Below are positions 6,313-12,207 of a stretch of DNA of 12,604 nucleotides, one piece after another (the first letter of the stretch is position 1; every line of letters starts with the position of its first letter). A model generated the notes under the pieces. It saw only the letters and a list, made by a program, of their open reading frames with translations. It did no database searches and was not told the origin of the DNA. The translations under genes and the position numbers were made by a program. The stretch is from Thermoplasmata archaeon (GTDB lineage Archaea; Thermoplasmatota; E2; DHVEG-1; B18-G2): positions 1-12,604 of the forward strand of contig JAGHAD010000084.1 of the NCBI GenBank assembly GCA_021161685.1, written 5' to 3'.

Positions 6313-7122
6313 ATGATTACGCTCATCTCTCTATTTATCGTCATTTTGGTTTCAATCACCGTCGTAAGAATAGGAGCTGTTGCACTGGAAATGACGGGAC
6401 TTTCAAAAGATGTTGCAATGTTTCAAGCTCAATCGGCTTTTACAGGGGTAGGTTTCACAACGCGTGAATCGGAATATGTGGTGATGCATCCAGTTAGAAG
6501 AAAGATCGTCATGATCTTGATGTTTATCGGAAATGCAGGTATAGTTTCTGCCATGGCAACCCTTGTTTTAACATTCGTTGGACAGAGTGTAGAAGAGATG
6601 AGGATGAGATTGCTGTGGCTCATTCTAGGATTGATAGCCATCTACTTATTTGGAAGGTCAAAAATGATAGACAGGTGGATGAGGGGTTTGATAAGAAAGG
6701 CTCTCGAAAGGTTTTCCAGCTTGAGGGTGTACGATTACGAACAACTCCTTGGTTTGAGTAAGGGTTACTCTATAGGAGTGTTTGAAGTTGGAAAAAGGAG
6801 CTGGTTAAAGGATATGAGACTGAGAGACCTGAAATTGGACATGGAGGGGATTATCATCCTAGCAATCTACAGAAGGAGAGATAACAGGGAGGTATACATC
6901 GGAGCTCCAAGAGGAGATACTTTCATAAGGGCAGGAGACAGGCTGATTTGCTATGGTCCGGATGAAGCGATAAAAAGATTATCGCACAGATTGAAAGGCA
7001 AGGTTGGTGACGAACAGCACATCAAAGCCATGGATGAAGAAGCAGACAGGAGGAAGGCAGAGGAGAAAGAAATAATGGAGATGGAGAAAATCGAATCTAG
7101 CACAAAGCCTGAGCCGGCATGA
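6313..7122 (+). CDS. Membrane protein with a Trk-like pore segment and RCK_C (TrkA_C) domain
   Basis: The protein has 269 residues. Membrane segments lie at about 2-25, 63-90 and 98-114. Between the first two is FQAQSAFTGVGFTTRESE (37-54), which resembles the P-loop filter of Trk/Ktr/HKT potassium transporters (SAFxTxGF). Residues about 150-225 look like an RCK_C/TrkA_C ligand domain: GVFEVGKRSWLKDMRLRDL, IIILAIYRR, and FIRAGDRLICYGPDEAIKRL. A charged tail follows (240-260, EEADRRKAEEKEIMEMEK). A real Trk subunit needs four such pore repeats, so this may work as an oligomer or as a regulatory membrane protein. RCK_C domains commonly bind c-di-AMP or similar ligands. The start ATG 6313 has no strong ribosome site. 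It ends against the convergent MscS gene with no intervening base. Confidence 0.75.
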   Translation: MITLISLFIVILVSITVVRIGAVALEMTGLSKDVAMFQAQSAFTGVGFTTRESEYVVMHPVRRKIVMILMFIGNAGIVSAMATLVLTFVGQSVEEMRMRLLWLILGLIAIYLFGRSKMIDRWMRGLIRKALERFSSLRVYDYEQLLGLSKGYSIGVFEVGKRSWLKDMRLRDLKLDMEGIIILAIYRRRDNREVYIGAPRGDTFIRAGDRLICYGPDEAIKRLSHRLKGKVGDEQHIKAMDEEADRRKAEEKEIMEMEKIESSTKPEPA

Positions 7123-8211
7123 TTAAGAGGTTTTGCTGAGATATATTGTCTGGGTGGGGAATGCCATCTCTATGCCTTCTTTTTCAAATGCTTCCTTTAT
7201 CGCAAAGTTTATGGCCTGTTGGGTATCCATGTATTTCATGTAATCCCTCGTTTTAAGATAGTACACGATTTCGAAGTTTAAGCTATAAGGACCAAATTCC
7301 TTGAAGTGTACCCTATCGAGTTTATCAACGTCGGGAAGCTTTTCTGGATTTATAATTTCTCTAATGATTTCCGGTATCTTCTTCAGCTTTTCCAAAGGAG
7401 TATCATAGGTTACTCCTATAGTAAACACAACTCTCCTCTTCTCCATTCTCTTGAAGTTTCTTATCTTTGCCGTCGTCAGTTCCCTATTTGATATAACGAG
7501 TTCTTCTCCTTGCAGTAGTTGAATACGAGTAGATTTAATGCCGATTCTTTTTACAGTTCCCATGTATTCTCCAATCACTATGAAATCCCCTATCTCAAAA
7601 GGTCGATCGAAATAGATCGAGAATGCGCTGAATATATCTCCCAGTATGTTCTGGATCGCAAGAGCAATTGCTATACCTCCAACACCGAGACCGACTACAA
7701 CGCCAGATAAATCTATGTTGAAGGCATGCAAGATGAACAAAAAAGCAAATATGTAAACCGTAGCCTGTACGATCTTTTTGAGTAGAAACAGAAGGTGTTC
7801 GCTTAGTTCTTTTCCCAATTTTCTTCTTTTCTCTGCATACCAGTTAACTAGAACGGTTATTGACTTAACTACGGCGTATGCCGCAAGCAAAGTTTCTGCT
7901 ACGGTGAAAATCCCCGATAGTATGCTTGAATATGGTCTGAGGAAGGAGAGATAGCCTAAGCTATAATAGGCTCCGACCAGTACAATAAAGAGAGAAATTG
8001 GAGTTTTTATGTTCTTTAGGATTTCATCATCTAGTTTTGTTTTTGTCTTTTCAGCCCACCTAGACAAATAGTTCTTGAAAATAACATAAACAACCAAACC
8101 AATTAACACCGCTATTGCAAAGAGAGTGATAGAAGTTAATATCTCACTTATAGTACTGCTCAAACCCAAATTTTCGATGAACCTCTGTATGGTTTGCTCA
8201 AATCCCGCCAT
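7123..8211 (-). CDS. MscS-family mechanosensitive ion channel
   Basis: The protein has 362 residues. Membrane helices are visible at about 25-47, 70-90, 97-123 and 141-163, and the pore helix with the MscS signature at about 168-200: GVVVGLGVGGIAIALAIQNI followed by LGDIFSAFSIYFDRPFEIGDFI. The beta domain after it has GEYMGTVKRIGIKSTRIQ and EELVISNREL, and the C-terminal alpha/beta domain contains FKEFGPYSLNFEIVYYLK and AFEKEGIEMAFPTQTIY. MscS channels open under membrane tension and release solutes during hypoosmotic shock. ATG 8211 has no Shine-Dalgarno. It follows the methyltransferase gene by 58 nt on the same strand. Its tail-to-tail neighbour is the RCK_C membrane protein, so ion and osmotic functions are grouped. 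Confidence 0.93.
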   Translation of the reverse strand: MAGFEQTIQRFIENLGLSSTISEILTSITLFAIAVLIGLVVYVIFKNYLSRWAEKTKTKLDDEILKNIKTPISLFIVLVGAYYSLGYLSFLRPYSSILSGIFTVAETLLAAYAVVKSITVLVNWYAEKRRKLGKELSEHLLFLLKKIVQATVYIFAFLFILHAFNIDLSGVVVGLGVGGIAIALAIQNILGDIFSAFSIYFDRPFEIGDFIVIGEYMGTVKRIGIKSTRIQLLQGEELVISNRELTTAKIRNFKRMEKRRVVFTIGVTYDTPLEKLKKIPEIIREIINPEKLPDVDKLDRVHFKEFGPYSLNFEIVYYLKTRDYMKYMDTQQAINFAIKEAFEKEGIEMAFPTQTIYLSKTS

Positions 8212-8269
8212 GGACTGTTAAAAGGAGGGAAAGCTCATCAAATTTTTGGTTGAAAATAAGGGGTCTGCT

Positions 8270-9283
8270 CTACTTTACAAAAACGGAGATATACCTTGTT
8301 AAACTTTTGTGAACCTCATATTTGTGCACCTCCACGAGCTTCATTTCTTCGGAGCATCTCTTTACAGCATCAACCGAAGGGAGGGCAAGAACCGCTCTTC
8401 TACCTTGCCTTAAGACATCTGCAATTGCCTCAAAAGCCCTTGGATAAAGAGAGGAAAGATCCTCTCTATTTGTGGATGTTGCCCTGCCGTAAGGAAAATC
8501 CGTTACGATCGCATCAACCTTTCCAAACAAGTTAGCTATCTCTCCAACATCGCAAAGTACTATCTCGAAATCGTTTAAGCCAAAGCTTTTTAGATTGATC
8601 TTGCAACCTTCCACCATTTTCTTTTTTATGTCTCCACCTAATATTTTAGCTCCGATGAGACCAGCTTCTATGAGTATTCCCCCCGTTCCGCAGAATGGAT
8701 CCAGCAACCTTTCTCCCATTTTTACCAGCGATAGATTGACCATCGCTCTTGCTAATCTTGGATGCATGGAGATTGGAGAAAAAAATGGTCTTTGGTGTGC
8801 CCTTCTGTTTTCAAACGATGATCTATCTACCTCTGCAATCTTTATTCCCACAAACCATCTGCTATCTGTTAGCAAGACTCTAATTTCATTATCTGGATTC
8901 TCCAAACTAACTCTCCCAAACTTCTTGTAGACTTTTCCCAACTTCCTCTCGACGTCAATGGATTTCAAATTCCCCTTTTTCTTCCTGCGATCCCTGCAAC
9001 TTACGCGAAATGTGCCTTCGAAGTTAATTTCCTTACGCCGAGCTCTCGAGAGAATCTCTTCCACGTTTGGAGGGGAGGAAAATAGTAACTTATCCACGTG
9101 GAAAGTCATGGAAAGTCTGGAAGCGATTCTTTTCAAATCCGCTTCTCTGGATAGAACCTCAAGAAAACTGTCTTCAGCATCCAAAACCTTGAAATCAACT
9201 CCCTCTGCTTTCAAACATGACAAGGCTTCAGCCATTGGTAAAGACGGATGCTCTTTTGAAAGTTCAAATAAGATCCTTTCCAT
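8270..9283 (-). CDS. trmG10: tRNA (guanine10-N2)-methyltransferase, THUMP + Rossmann type
   Basis: The protein has 337 residues. A THUMP-type N-terminal half (about 50-155) leads to VGIKIAEVDRSSFENRRAHQRPFF, the linker typical of the archaeal Trm-G10/Trm11 family, then SMHPRLARAMVNLS. The methyltransferase core has motif I LLDPFCGTGGILIEA (about 193-207) for S-adenosylmethionine and motif IV TDFPYGRA (261-268). The enzyme makes m2G or m2,2G at position 10 of tRNA. Motif IV is usually (D/N)PPY; here Phe replaces the first Pro, while the catalytic Asp, the second Pro and the Tyr remain. ATG 9283 lacks a Shine-Dalgarno; a TTCTTAAGAG element at 9306-9315 about 27 bp upstream suggests a leaderless transcript. 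The MscS gene follows 58 nt downstream. Confidence 0.88.
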   Translation of the reverse strand: MERILFELSKEHPSLPMAEALSCLKAEGVDFKVLDAEDSFLEVLSREADLKRIASRLSMTFHVDKLLFSSPPNVEEILSRARRKEINFEGTFRVSCRDRRKKKGNLKSIDVERKLGKVYKKFGRVSLENPDNEIRVLLTDSRWFVGIKIAEVDRSSFENRRAHQRPFFSPISMHPRLARAMVNLSLVKMGERLLDPFCGTGGILIEAGLIGAKILGGDIKKKMVEGCKINLKSFGLNDFEIVLCDVGEIANLFGKVDAIVTDFPYGRATSTNREDLSSLYPRAFEAIADVLRQGRRAVLALPSVDAVKRCSEEMKLVEVHKYEVHKSLTRYISVFVK

Positions 9284-9359
9284 ACCATTTTTTAAATTCT
9301 TCCGATCCTCTTAAGAACCTACCGTTAGCTTATTATATCGATAACTATTTGGTAGGTAT
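9284..9359. promoter_or_regulatory. Divergent promoter region with two leaderless-type TATA boxes
   Basis: Minus strand: TTCTTAAGAG at 9306-9315 lies about 27 bp before ATG 9283. Plus strand: TATTATAT at 9331-9338 lies about 26 bp before GTG 9360. In both cases the expected start site falls on or next to the start codon, and neither gene has a ribosome site, so both transcripts look leaderless. Confidence 0.5.
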
Positions 9360-9854
9360 GTGGAGGTACTGAGCAGGGAGGCTTTACTCAATGAGATAAT
9401 AAGGGAAGCAAAGAAAAGGAAAAGGGGATGGAAGCTCGTTTTTGGAAATGACGAATTGATGAAATCGTACGATTATTACATACTTCATCCAGATGTGGGT
9501 GTATATCTCCTTAAGGAATATCAGAAAAATCCTTATCAGCTTAGGGGAGTGGGCGGTAAGATAGCAAGGAAGGTAGATGAGGGGATTTCAAAGGCCATGA
9601 GTCGTTTCAGGGGTGAATTCAGTATCGTGCAGTTGGATATCAAAGAGATTTCAAAGTGTATCGAAAATGGGATATCCATAAGGGAGATGCTGGAACAACA
9701 GAAGGGGTTCAGAATGCCTGTAAAAGGTAAGGCTTCTTTTTCCAAAAAACAATACAACTATCTCAGGGAATCATTTGAAGCGGAAAGGAGAAAGATAGAT
9801 TCATCTTTTGAGAAGCTGCTGAGTACAGATGGAATATACGACTCTTATGCATGA
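9360..9854 (+). CDS. Uncharacterised 164-aa protein with a possible helix-hairpin-helix-like segment
   Basis: I do not recognise this protein. It begins with GTG 9360; the overlapping ATG 9358 reads into a stop at once, so GTG is the only sensible start. The sequence is charged and soluble, with no signal peptide or membrane helix. Notable segments are GWKLVFGNDELMKSYDYYILHPDVG (23-47), YQLRGVGGKIARKVDEGI (59-76), which recalls a helix-hairpin-helix turn (GVGGKIA), and a helical end FSKKQYNYLRESFEAERRKIDS. The GVGG segment could contact nucleic acid, but this is a weak inference. It is divergent from the tRNA methyltransferase gene and its stop lies 1 nt from the end of tRNA-Ser(GGA). Coding status is supported by length, promoter position and normal codon use. 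Confidence 0.7.
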   Translation: MEVLSREALLNEIIREAKKRKRGWKLVFGNDELMKSYDYYILHPDVGVYLLKEYQKNPYQLRGVGGKIARKVDEGISKAMSRFRGEFSIVQLDIKEISKCIENGISIREMLEQQKGFRMPVKGKASFSKKQYNYLRESFEAERRKIDSSFEKLLSTDGIYDSYA

Positions 9855-9855
9855 A

Positions 9856-9942
9856 CGCCGAGGGGGAGATTTGAACTCCCGAGGGGCAAAAGCCCCACGA
9901 GCTCTCCAGGCTCGCGCCGTAGCCAGACTGGGCCACCTCGGC
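9856..9942 (-). tRNA. tRNA-Ser (anticodon GGA)
   Basis: This is a type II tRNA of 87 nt with discriminator G at 9856. Acceptor GCCGAGG/CCTCGGC, D stem GCC/GGC, anticodon stem CGAGC/GCTCG with loop CTGGAGA (anticodon GGA), variable arm GGGGC-TTTT-GCCCC and T arm GGGAG-TTCAAAT-CTCCC all pair. CCA is not encoded and no intron is seen. Its 3' end is 1 nt from the stop of the convergent 164-aa gene, and no T-rich tract follows, so read-through antisense to that gene is possible. Confidence 0.95.
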
Positions 9943-9967
9943 CTTTATCTTTGAGACAATTCCCATG

Positions 9968-9977
9968 ATTTAAGACT
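9968..9977 (-). promoter_or_regulatory. TATA-like box for tRNA-Ser(GGA) (GTCTTAAATC)
   Basis: It lies about 30 bp before the tRNA 5' end at 9942, in the 54-nt gap after the FG-GAP gene. Distance and composition fit an archaeal tRNA promoter. Confidence 0.45.
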
Positions 9978-9996
9978 ATCGGTGTGACATCGACCT

Positions 9997-11439
9997 TCAG
10001 AGTATCTTCCATACCTTTACGCTGTACTTCCCTCCGTATTCTCCGTTTAATCCGTAAGCAACTACATCGATGGTATGCTTTCTTGGTATGAAATATCTCG
10101 TTTTCCATTCCCATTCGTAAGGCGGTGTATCATCTACCTTAACCAACTCTCCATCTAAATAAAACTCCACCCTACTTAAGGGTTCCAAACCCTCTGCACC
10201 TATGGTTACGTTTCCTATTATTATCGCCGTACCAAAATTCACCAACACTAACTTTCCTTTATAGAAAACACCCACATTTATGGGTTGATGGGGCTTTGTT
10301 ATTGCAACGAAGGTTTTGTTGTTCAGATAGATGCAGAGTTTTCCAGCATGATTTAACACGATGTCTGGATAGGTATCTCCATCAAAATCCCCGCACGTTA
10401 TAGGCTCATCGATACCATAGGGGAAACAACCTAAATAGAATGGCTTAAAGGAGCCATTAAAGTTCATCCACAGCGATAGTATGTACCAAGTATTAAGGAT
10501 GAAATCCATCCGCCCGTCGTTGTTGTAATCTAAACTCGAGATCCAACTTGGAGCAAATATACCAATTACAAAATCGCAGAACACACACGTAGAGCCTATC
10601 TTTTTACCTGCCGAATGATTGAAGCATAACTCACTTTTATCATTGAGCTTTAGGAAGATATTTTCACCTCTTGCAACTATGTAATCTATCCATCCATCGT
10701 TGTTGAAATCCGCAGAAGTTATTCCCCATATCAGATCCCCATAGTCCCATATTATGCTATAGGTGAAGTTCCCGGTTCCATCGTTTCTGAAGAACAAAAC
10801 TTTACCACAGTTTCCCGTTGCTAAAAAGTCTACATCCCCATCATTATCAAAATCTGCAGAAGTTAAACGCAGGTGCATCCAGTTTTTAGATCCTCCTGGT
10901 ATGCCAAAAAACTTCACTATCCGTTCGGGTTCAAAGGAATTATTTACATTCCTCAGAAGATAAATTGTACTATTTACCCAATATCTTCCACCATGGTACC
11001 ACATCGCCTCATCACGTGCAACCAATATATCTATATCTCCATCTCTATCGTAATCATCCGCATTAATAGAGGAAATGTTCATCTCTCCCGCTATGAAAAC
11101 CATGCGCTCTTCAAAAATACCTTTACCATGATTGTACAAAATAGAAATATCACACTCTCCAGGATAATCCTTTTGCTTTGCAACTATAAGGTCCAGCTTT
11201 CCGTCTCCGTTGACATCTGCAGCACATGAAGGGATGACATATAGATAATCATCGAGAAGAACTATTGGGTGATTGAGTTTAAAGAAAGGCTTGCTGAGAT
11301 CGCATGGAACCATATTGTCTCGCTTTTTAGGCAGAACTGTGGAAGCACTAGGTTCTTTGGAATACAATACATAGGGAACTGTAACTGCAGTTAAAAGTGC
11401 AATTAGCATCACTATGAGAACAACGGATCGTTTTGCCAT
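9997..11439 (-). CDS. Membrane-anchored FG-GAP/VCBS repeat protein with C-terminal Ig-like domain
   Basis: The protein has 480 residues. An N-terminal hydrophobic segment (about 5-26) is a signal peptide or membrane anchor. Six calcium-loop motifs of the DxDxDGxxD type follow at about 75-83 (DVNGDGKLD), 129-137 (DYDRDGDID), 196-204 (DFDNDGDVD), 244-252 (DFNNDGWID), 304-312 (DYNNDGRMD) and 351-359 (DFDGDTYPD), with repeat units of roughly 50-65 residues. This is the integrin-like FG-GAP/VCBS beta-propeller pattern. The last 60 residues (RVEFYLDGELVKVDDTPPYEWEW to the end) match a bacterial Ig-like domain. It probably acts outside the cell in adhesion or surface display. ATG 11439 is preceded by GGTGAT. 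It follows the secreted 179-aa gene by 42 nt and may share its transcript. Confidence 0.88.
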   Translation of the reverse strand: MAKRSVVLIVMLIALLTAVTVPYVLYSKEPSASTVLPKKRDNMVPCDLSKPFFKLNHPIVLLDDYLYVIPSCAADVNGDGKLDLIVAKQKDYPGECDISILYNHGKGIFEERMVFIAGEMNISSINADDYDRDGDIDILVARDEAMWYHGGRYWVNSTIYLLRNVNNSFEPERIVKFFGIPGGSKNWMHLRLTSADFDNDGDVDFLATGNCGKVLFFRNDGTGNFTYSIIWDYGDLIWGITSADFNNDGWIDYIVARGENIFLKLNDKSELCFNHSAGKKIGSTCVFCDFVIGIFAPSWISSLDYNNDGRMDFILNTWYILSLWMNFNGSFKPFYLGCFPYGIDEPITCGDFDGDTYPDIVLNHAGKLCIYLNNKTFVAITKPHQPINVGVFYKGKLVLVNFGTAIIIGNVTIGAEGLEPLSRVEFYLDGELVKVDDTPPYEWEWKTRYFIPRKHTIDVVAYGLNGEYGGKYSVKVWKIL

Positions 11440-11442
11440 CTC

Positions 11443-11448
11443 ATCACC
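11443..11448 (-). promoter_or_regulatory. Ribosome binding site for the FG-GAP gene (GGTGAT)
   Basis: GGTGAT lies 3 nt before ATG 11439 and supports that start over two out-of-frame ATGs just upstream. Its presence implies a leader and fits co-transcription with the upstream secreted-protein gene. Confidence 0.55.
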
Positions 11449-11455
11449 ATAACAA

Positions 11456-11470
11456 TTTAAAAAGAAAAAA
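11456..11470 (-). terminator. T-rich tract between two secreted-protein genes
   Basis: On the minus strand the tract reads TTTTTTCTTTTTAAA, 12 nt after the stop of the 179-aa gene. Archaeal transcription often ends at such T runs, so it may partly terminate. The same tract could also act as an AT-rich promoter for the FG-GAP gene, but the TTTTTAAA part is only about 20 bp from ATG. Confidence 0.35.
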
Positions 11471-11481
11471 TATGAAAAGGT

Positions 11482-12021
11482 TTAGCCCCAGAACCATCTC
11501 TTAACGGTCTTCTCGTTATCGATTGCTTTGTCGTAGTCGTCATATCCAAGGTAACCTTCGTCAAAGTTATTGTAATAATCTATGAAAACCGTGATCCAGT
11601 AGTATCCAGTTCCCTTTGATTGAAACCATGGGGTTTTGTAAGGTCCGTTGTTCGGACCTTCCCACATCTCTTCATTGTCATGAGGATATGTGTGGATTAG
11701 CCACTTGTGAGGATCATTTGGGTTATCACTAAGCCAGCATTTATCTTTAAACGTTGCATAGAAGGAGTCTGTGCACTCGATCCACCACCTTATCCTGTAA
11801 TATGTAGTGGGCCAGAGGCGCAGTCTCTCTATCTTCCATATCTCCATGTTGGGAAGAGGAGTGTCCTTAGTAGCAACATTTTGCTTCTGGTAGAGTATCT
11901 CTGCTTGAGCGATTTCTGGAAGCTTATCCTCTTGGGGTTCTCCTTTTACTTCTACTATATTTGCAATTGCTGGTATAGCTACTAGCATCGAAAACAAGAT
12001 ACATATTCCCAGCTTTTTCAT
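11482..12021 (-). CDS. Secreted Trp/Tyr-rich protein of unknown function
   Basis: I do not recognise this 179-residue protein. The N-terminus MKKLGICILFSMLVAIPAIA is a clear signal peptide, probably cut near residue 20-27. The mature part has 11 Trp and 13 Tyr, including YYRIRWW, YYWITVFIDYY and a C-terminal KRWFWG, plus two Cys (about 83 and 95) that could form a disulfide. The alternating pattern and the segment GTGYYWITVFIDYYNNFDEGYLGYDDYD look like a beta-sandwich, faintly like CARDB/Ig-type surface domains (normally with D..N..E..N). Aromatic surfaces of this kind often bind sugars or peptides, but that is speculation. ATG 12021 has a strong ribosome site (GGAGGT, 12025-12030). The FG-GAP protein follows on the same strand, so the two may work together at the cell surface. 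Confidence 0.75.
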   Translation of the reverse strand: MKKLGICILFSMLVAIPAIANIVEVKGEPQEDKLPEIAQAEILYQKQNVATKDTPLPNMEIWKIERLRLWPTTYYRIRWWIECTDSFYATFKDKCWLSDNPNDPHKWLIHTYPHDNEEMWEGPNNGPYKTPWFQSKGTGYYWITVFIDYYNNFDEGYLGYDDYDKAIDNEKTVKRWFWG

Positions 12022-12086
12022 ACCACCTCCCGAAAGTGCATGACGATGCTGATATATATTGCGATTTGATCAGAGGGCACTGTCAA
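12018..12086 (-). CDS. Possible 22-codon upstream mini-ORF coupled to the secreted-protein gene
   Basis: TTG at 12086 lies 6 nt after a full GGAGGTG (12093-12099) and opens a 22-codon frame (MTVPSDQIAIYIS...). An in-frame ATG at 12104 would give 28 codons. The TGA stop overlaps the ATG of the secreted-protein gene (ATGA). Perfect spacing and overlap suggest translational coupling or a leader peptide. Against it, the likely TATA box of the downstream gene lies inside this frame, so transcripts from that promoter would not carry it. It may be chance. Confidence 0.25.
   Translation of the reverse strand: MTVPSDQIAIYISIVMHFREVV
12025..12030 (-). promoter_or_regulatory. Strong Shine-Dalgarno for the secreted-protein gene (GGAGGT)
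   Basis: GGAGGTGGT directly precedes ATG 12021, with 3 nt after the GGAGGT core. It fixes the start, and is one of the few strong ribosome sites in the window. Confidence 0.65.
12051..12060 (-). promoter_or_regulatory. TATA box for the secreted-protein gene (AATATATATC)
   Basis: This is a strong TATA match about 35 bp before ATG 12021. A start site about 26 bp downstream would give a leader near 10 nt that just holds the GGAGGT site. Confidence 0.55.
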
Positions 12087-12177
12087 CTTTTTCACCTCCA
12101 GCATAGATTATAGATAGCACATCACGCCTTTGTCCAGGTTCTGATGATCTCCAGTCTCCCAAAACACTGACGATAGG

Positions 12178-12186
12178 TATAAATAA
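12178..12186 (+). promoter_or_regulatory. TATA box for the Hsp20 gene (TATAAATAA) with nearby inverted repeat
   Basis: The TATA box centre lies about 26 bp before ATG 12208, so the transcript is probably leaderless. The arms ATAAAG (12183-12188) and CTTTAT (12198-12203) form a 6-bp inverted repeat with 9-nt spacing across the region between the TATA box and the start, where a heat-shock repressor could block initiation. A GTGATC at 12193-12198 could be a ribosome site only if transcription starts further upstream. Confidence 0.5.
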
Positions 12187-12207
12187 AGCTTTGTGATCTT
12201 TATCAGC

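Noticed and set aside
8595..9314. Plus-strand frames of 111 and 118 aa
   Set aside because: They are antisense to the tRNA G10 methyltransferase and have no recognisable domain.
9845..10114. Minus-strand 89-aa frame
   Set aside because: It covers tRNA-Ser(GGA) and the end of the FG-GAP gene in another frame; it has no promoter or ribosome site.
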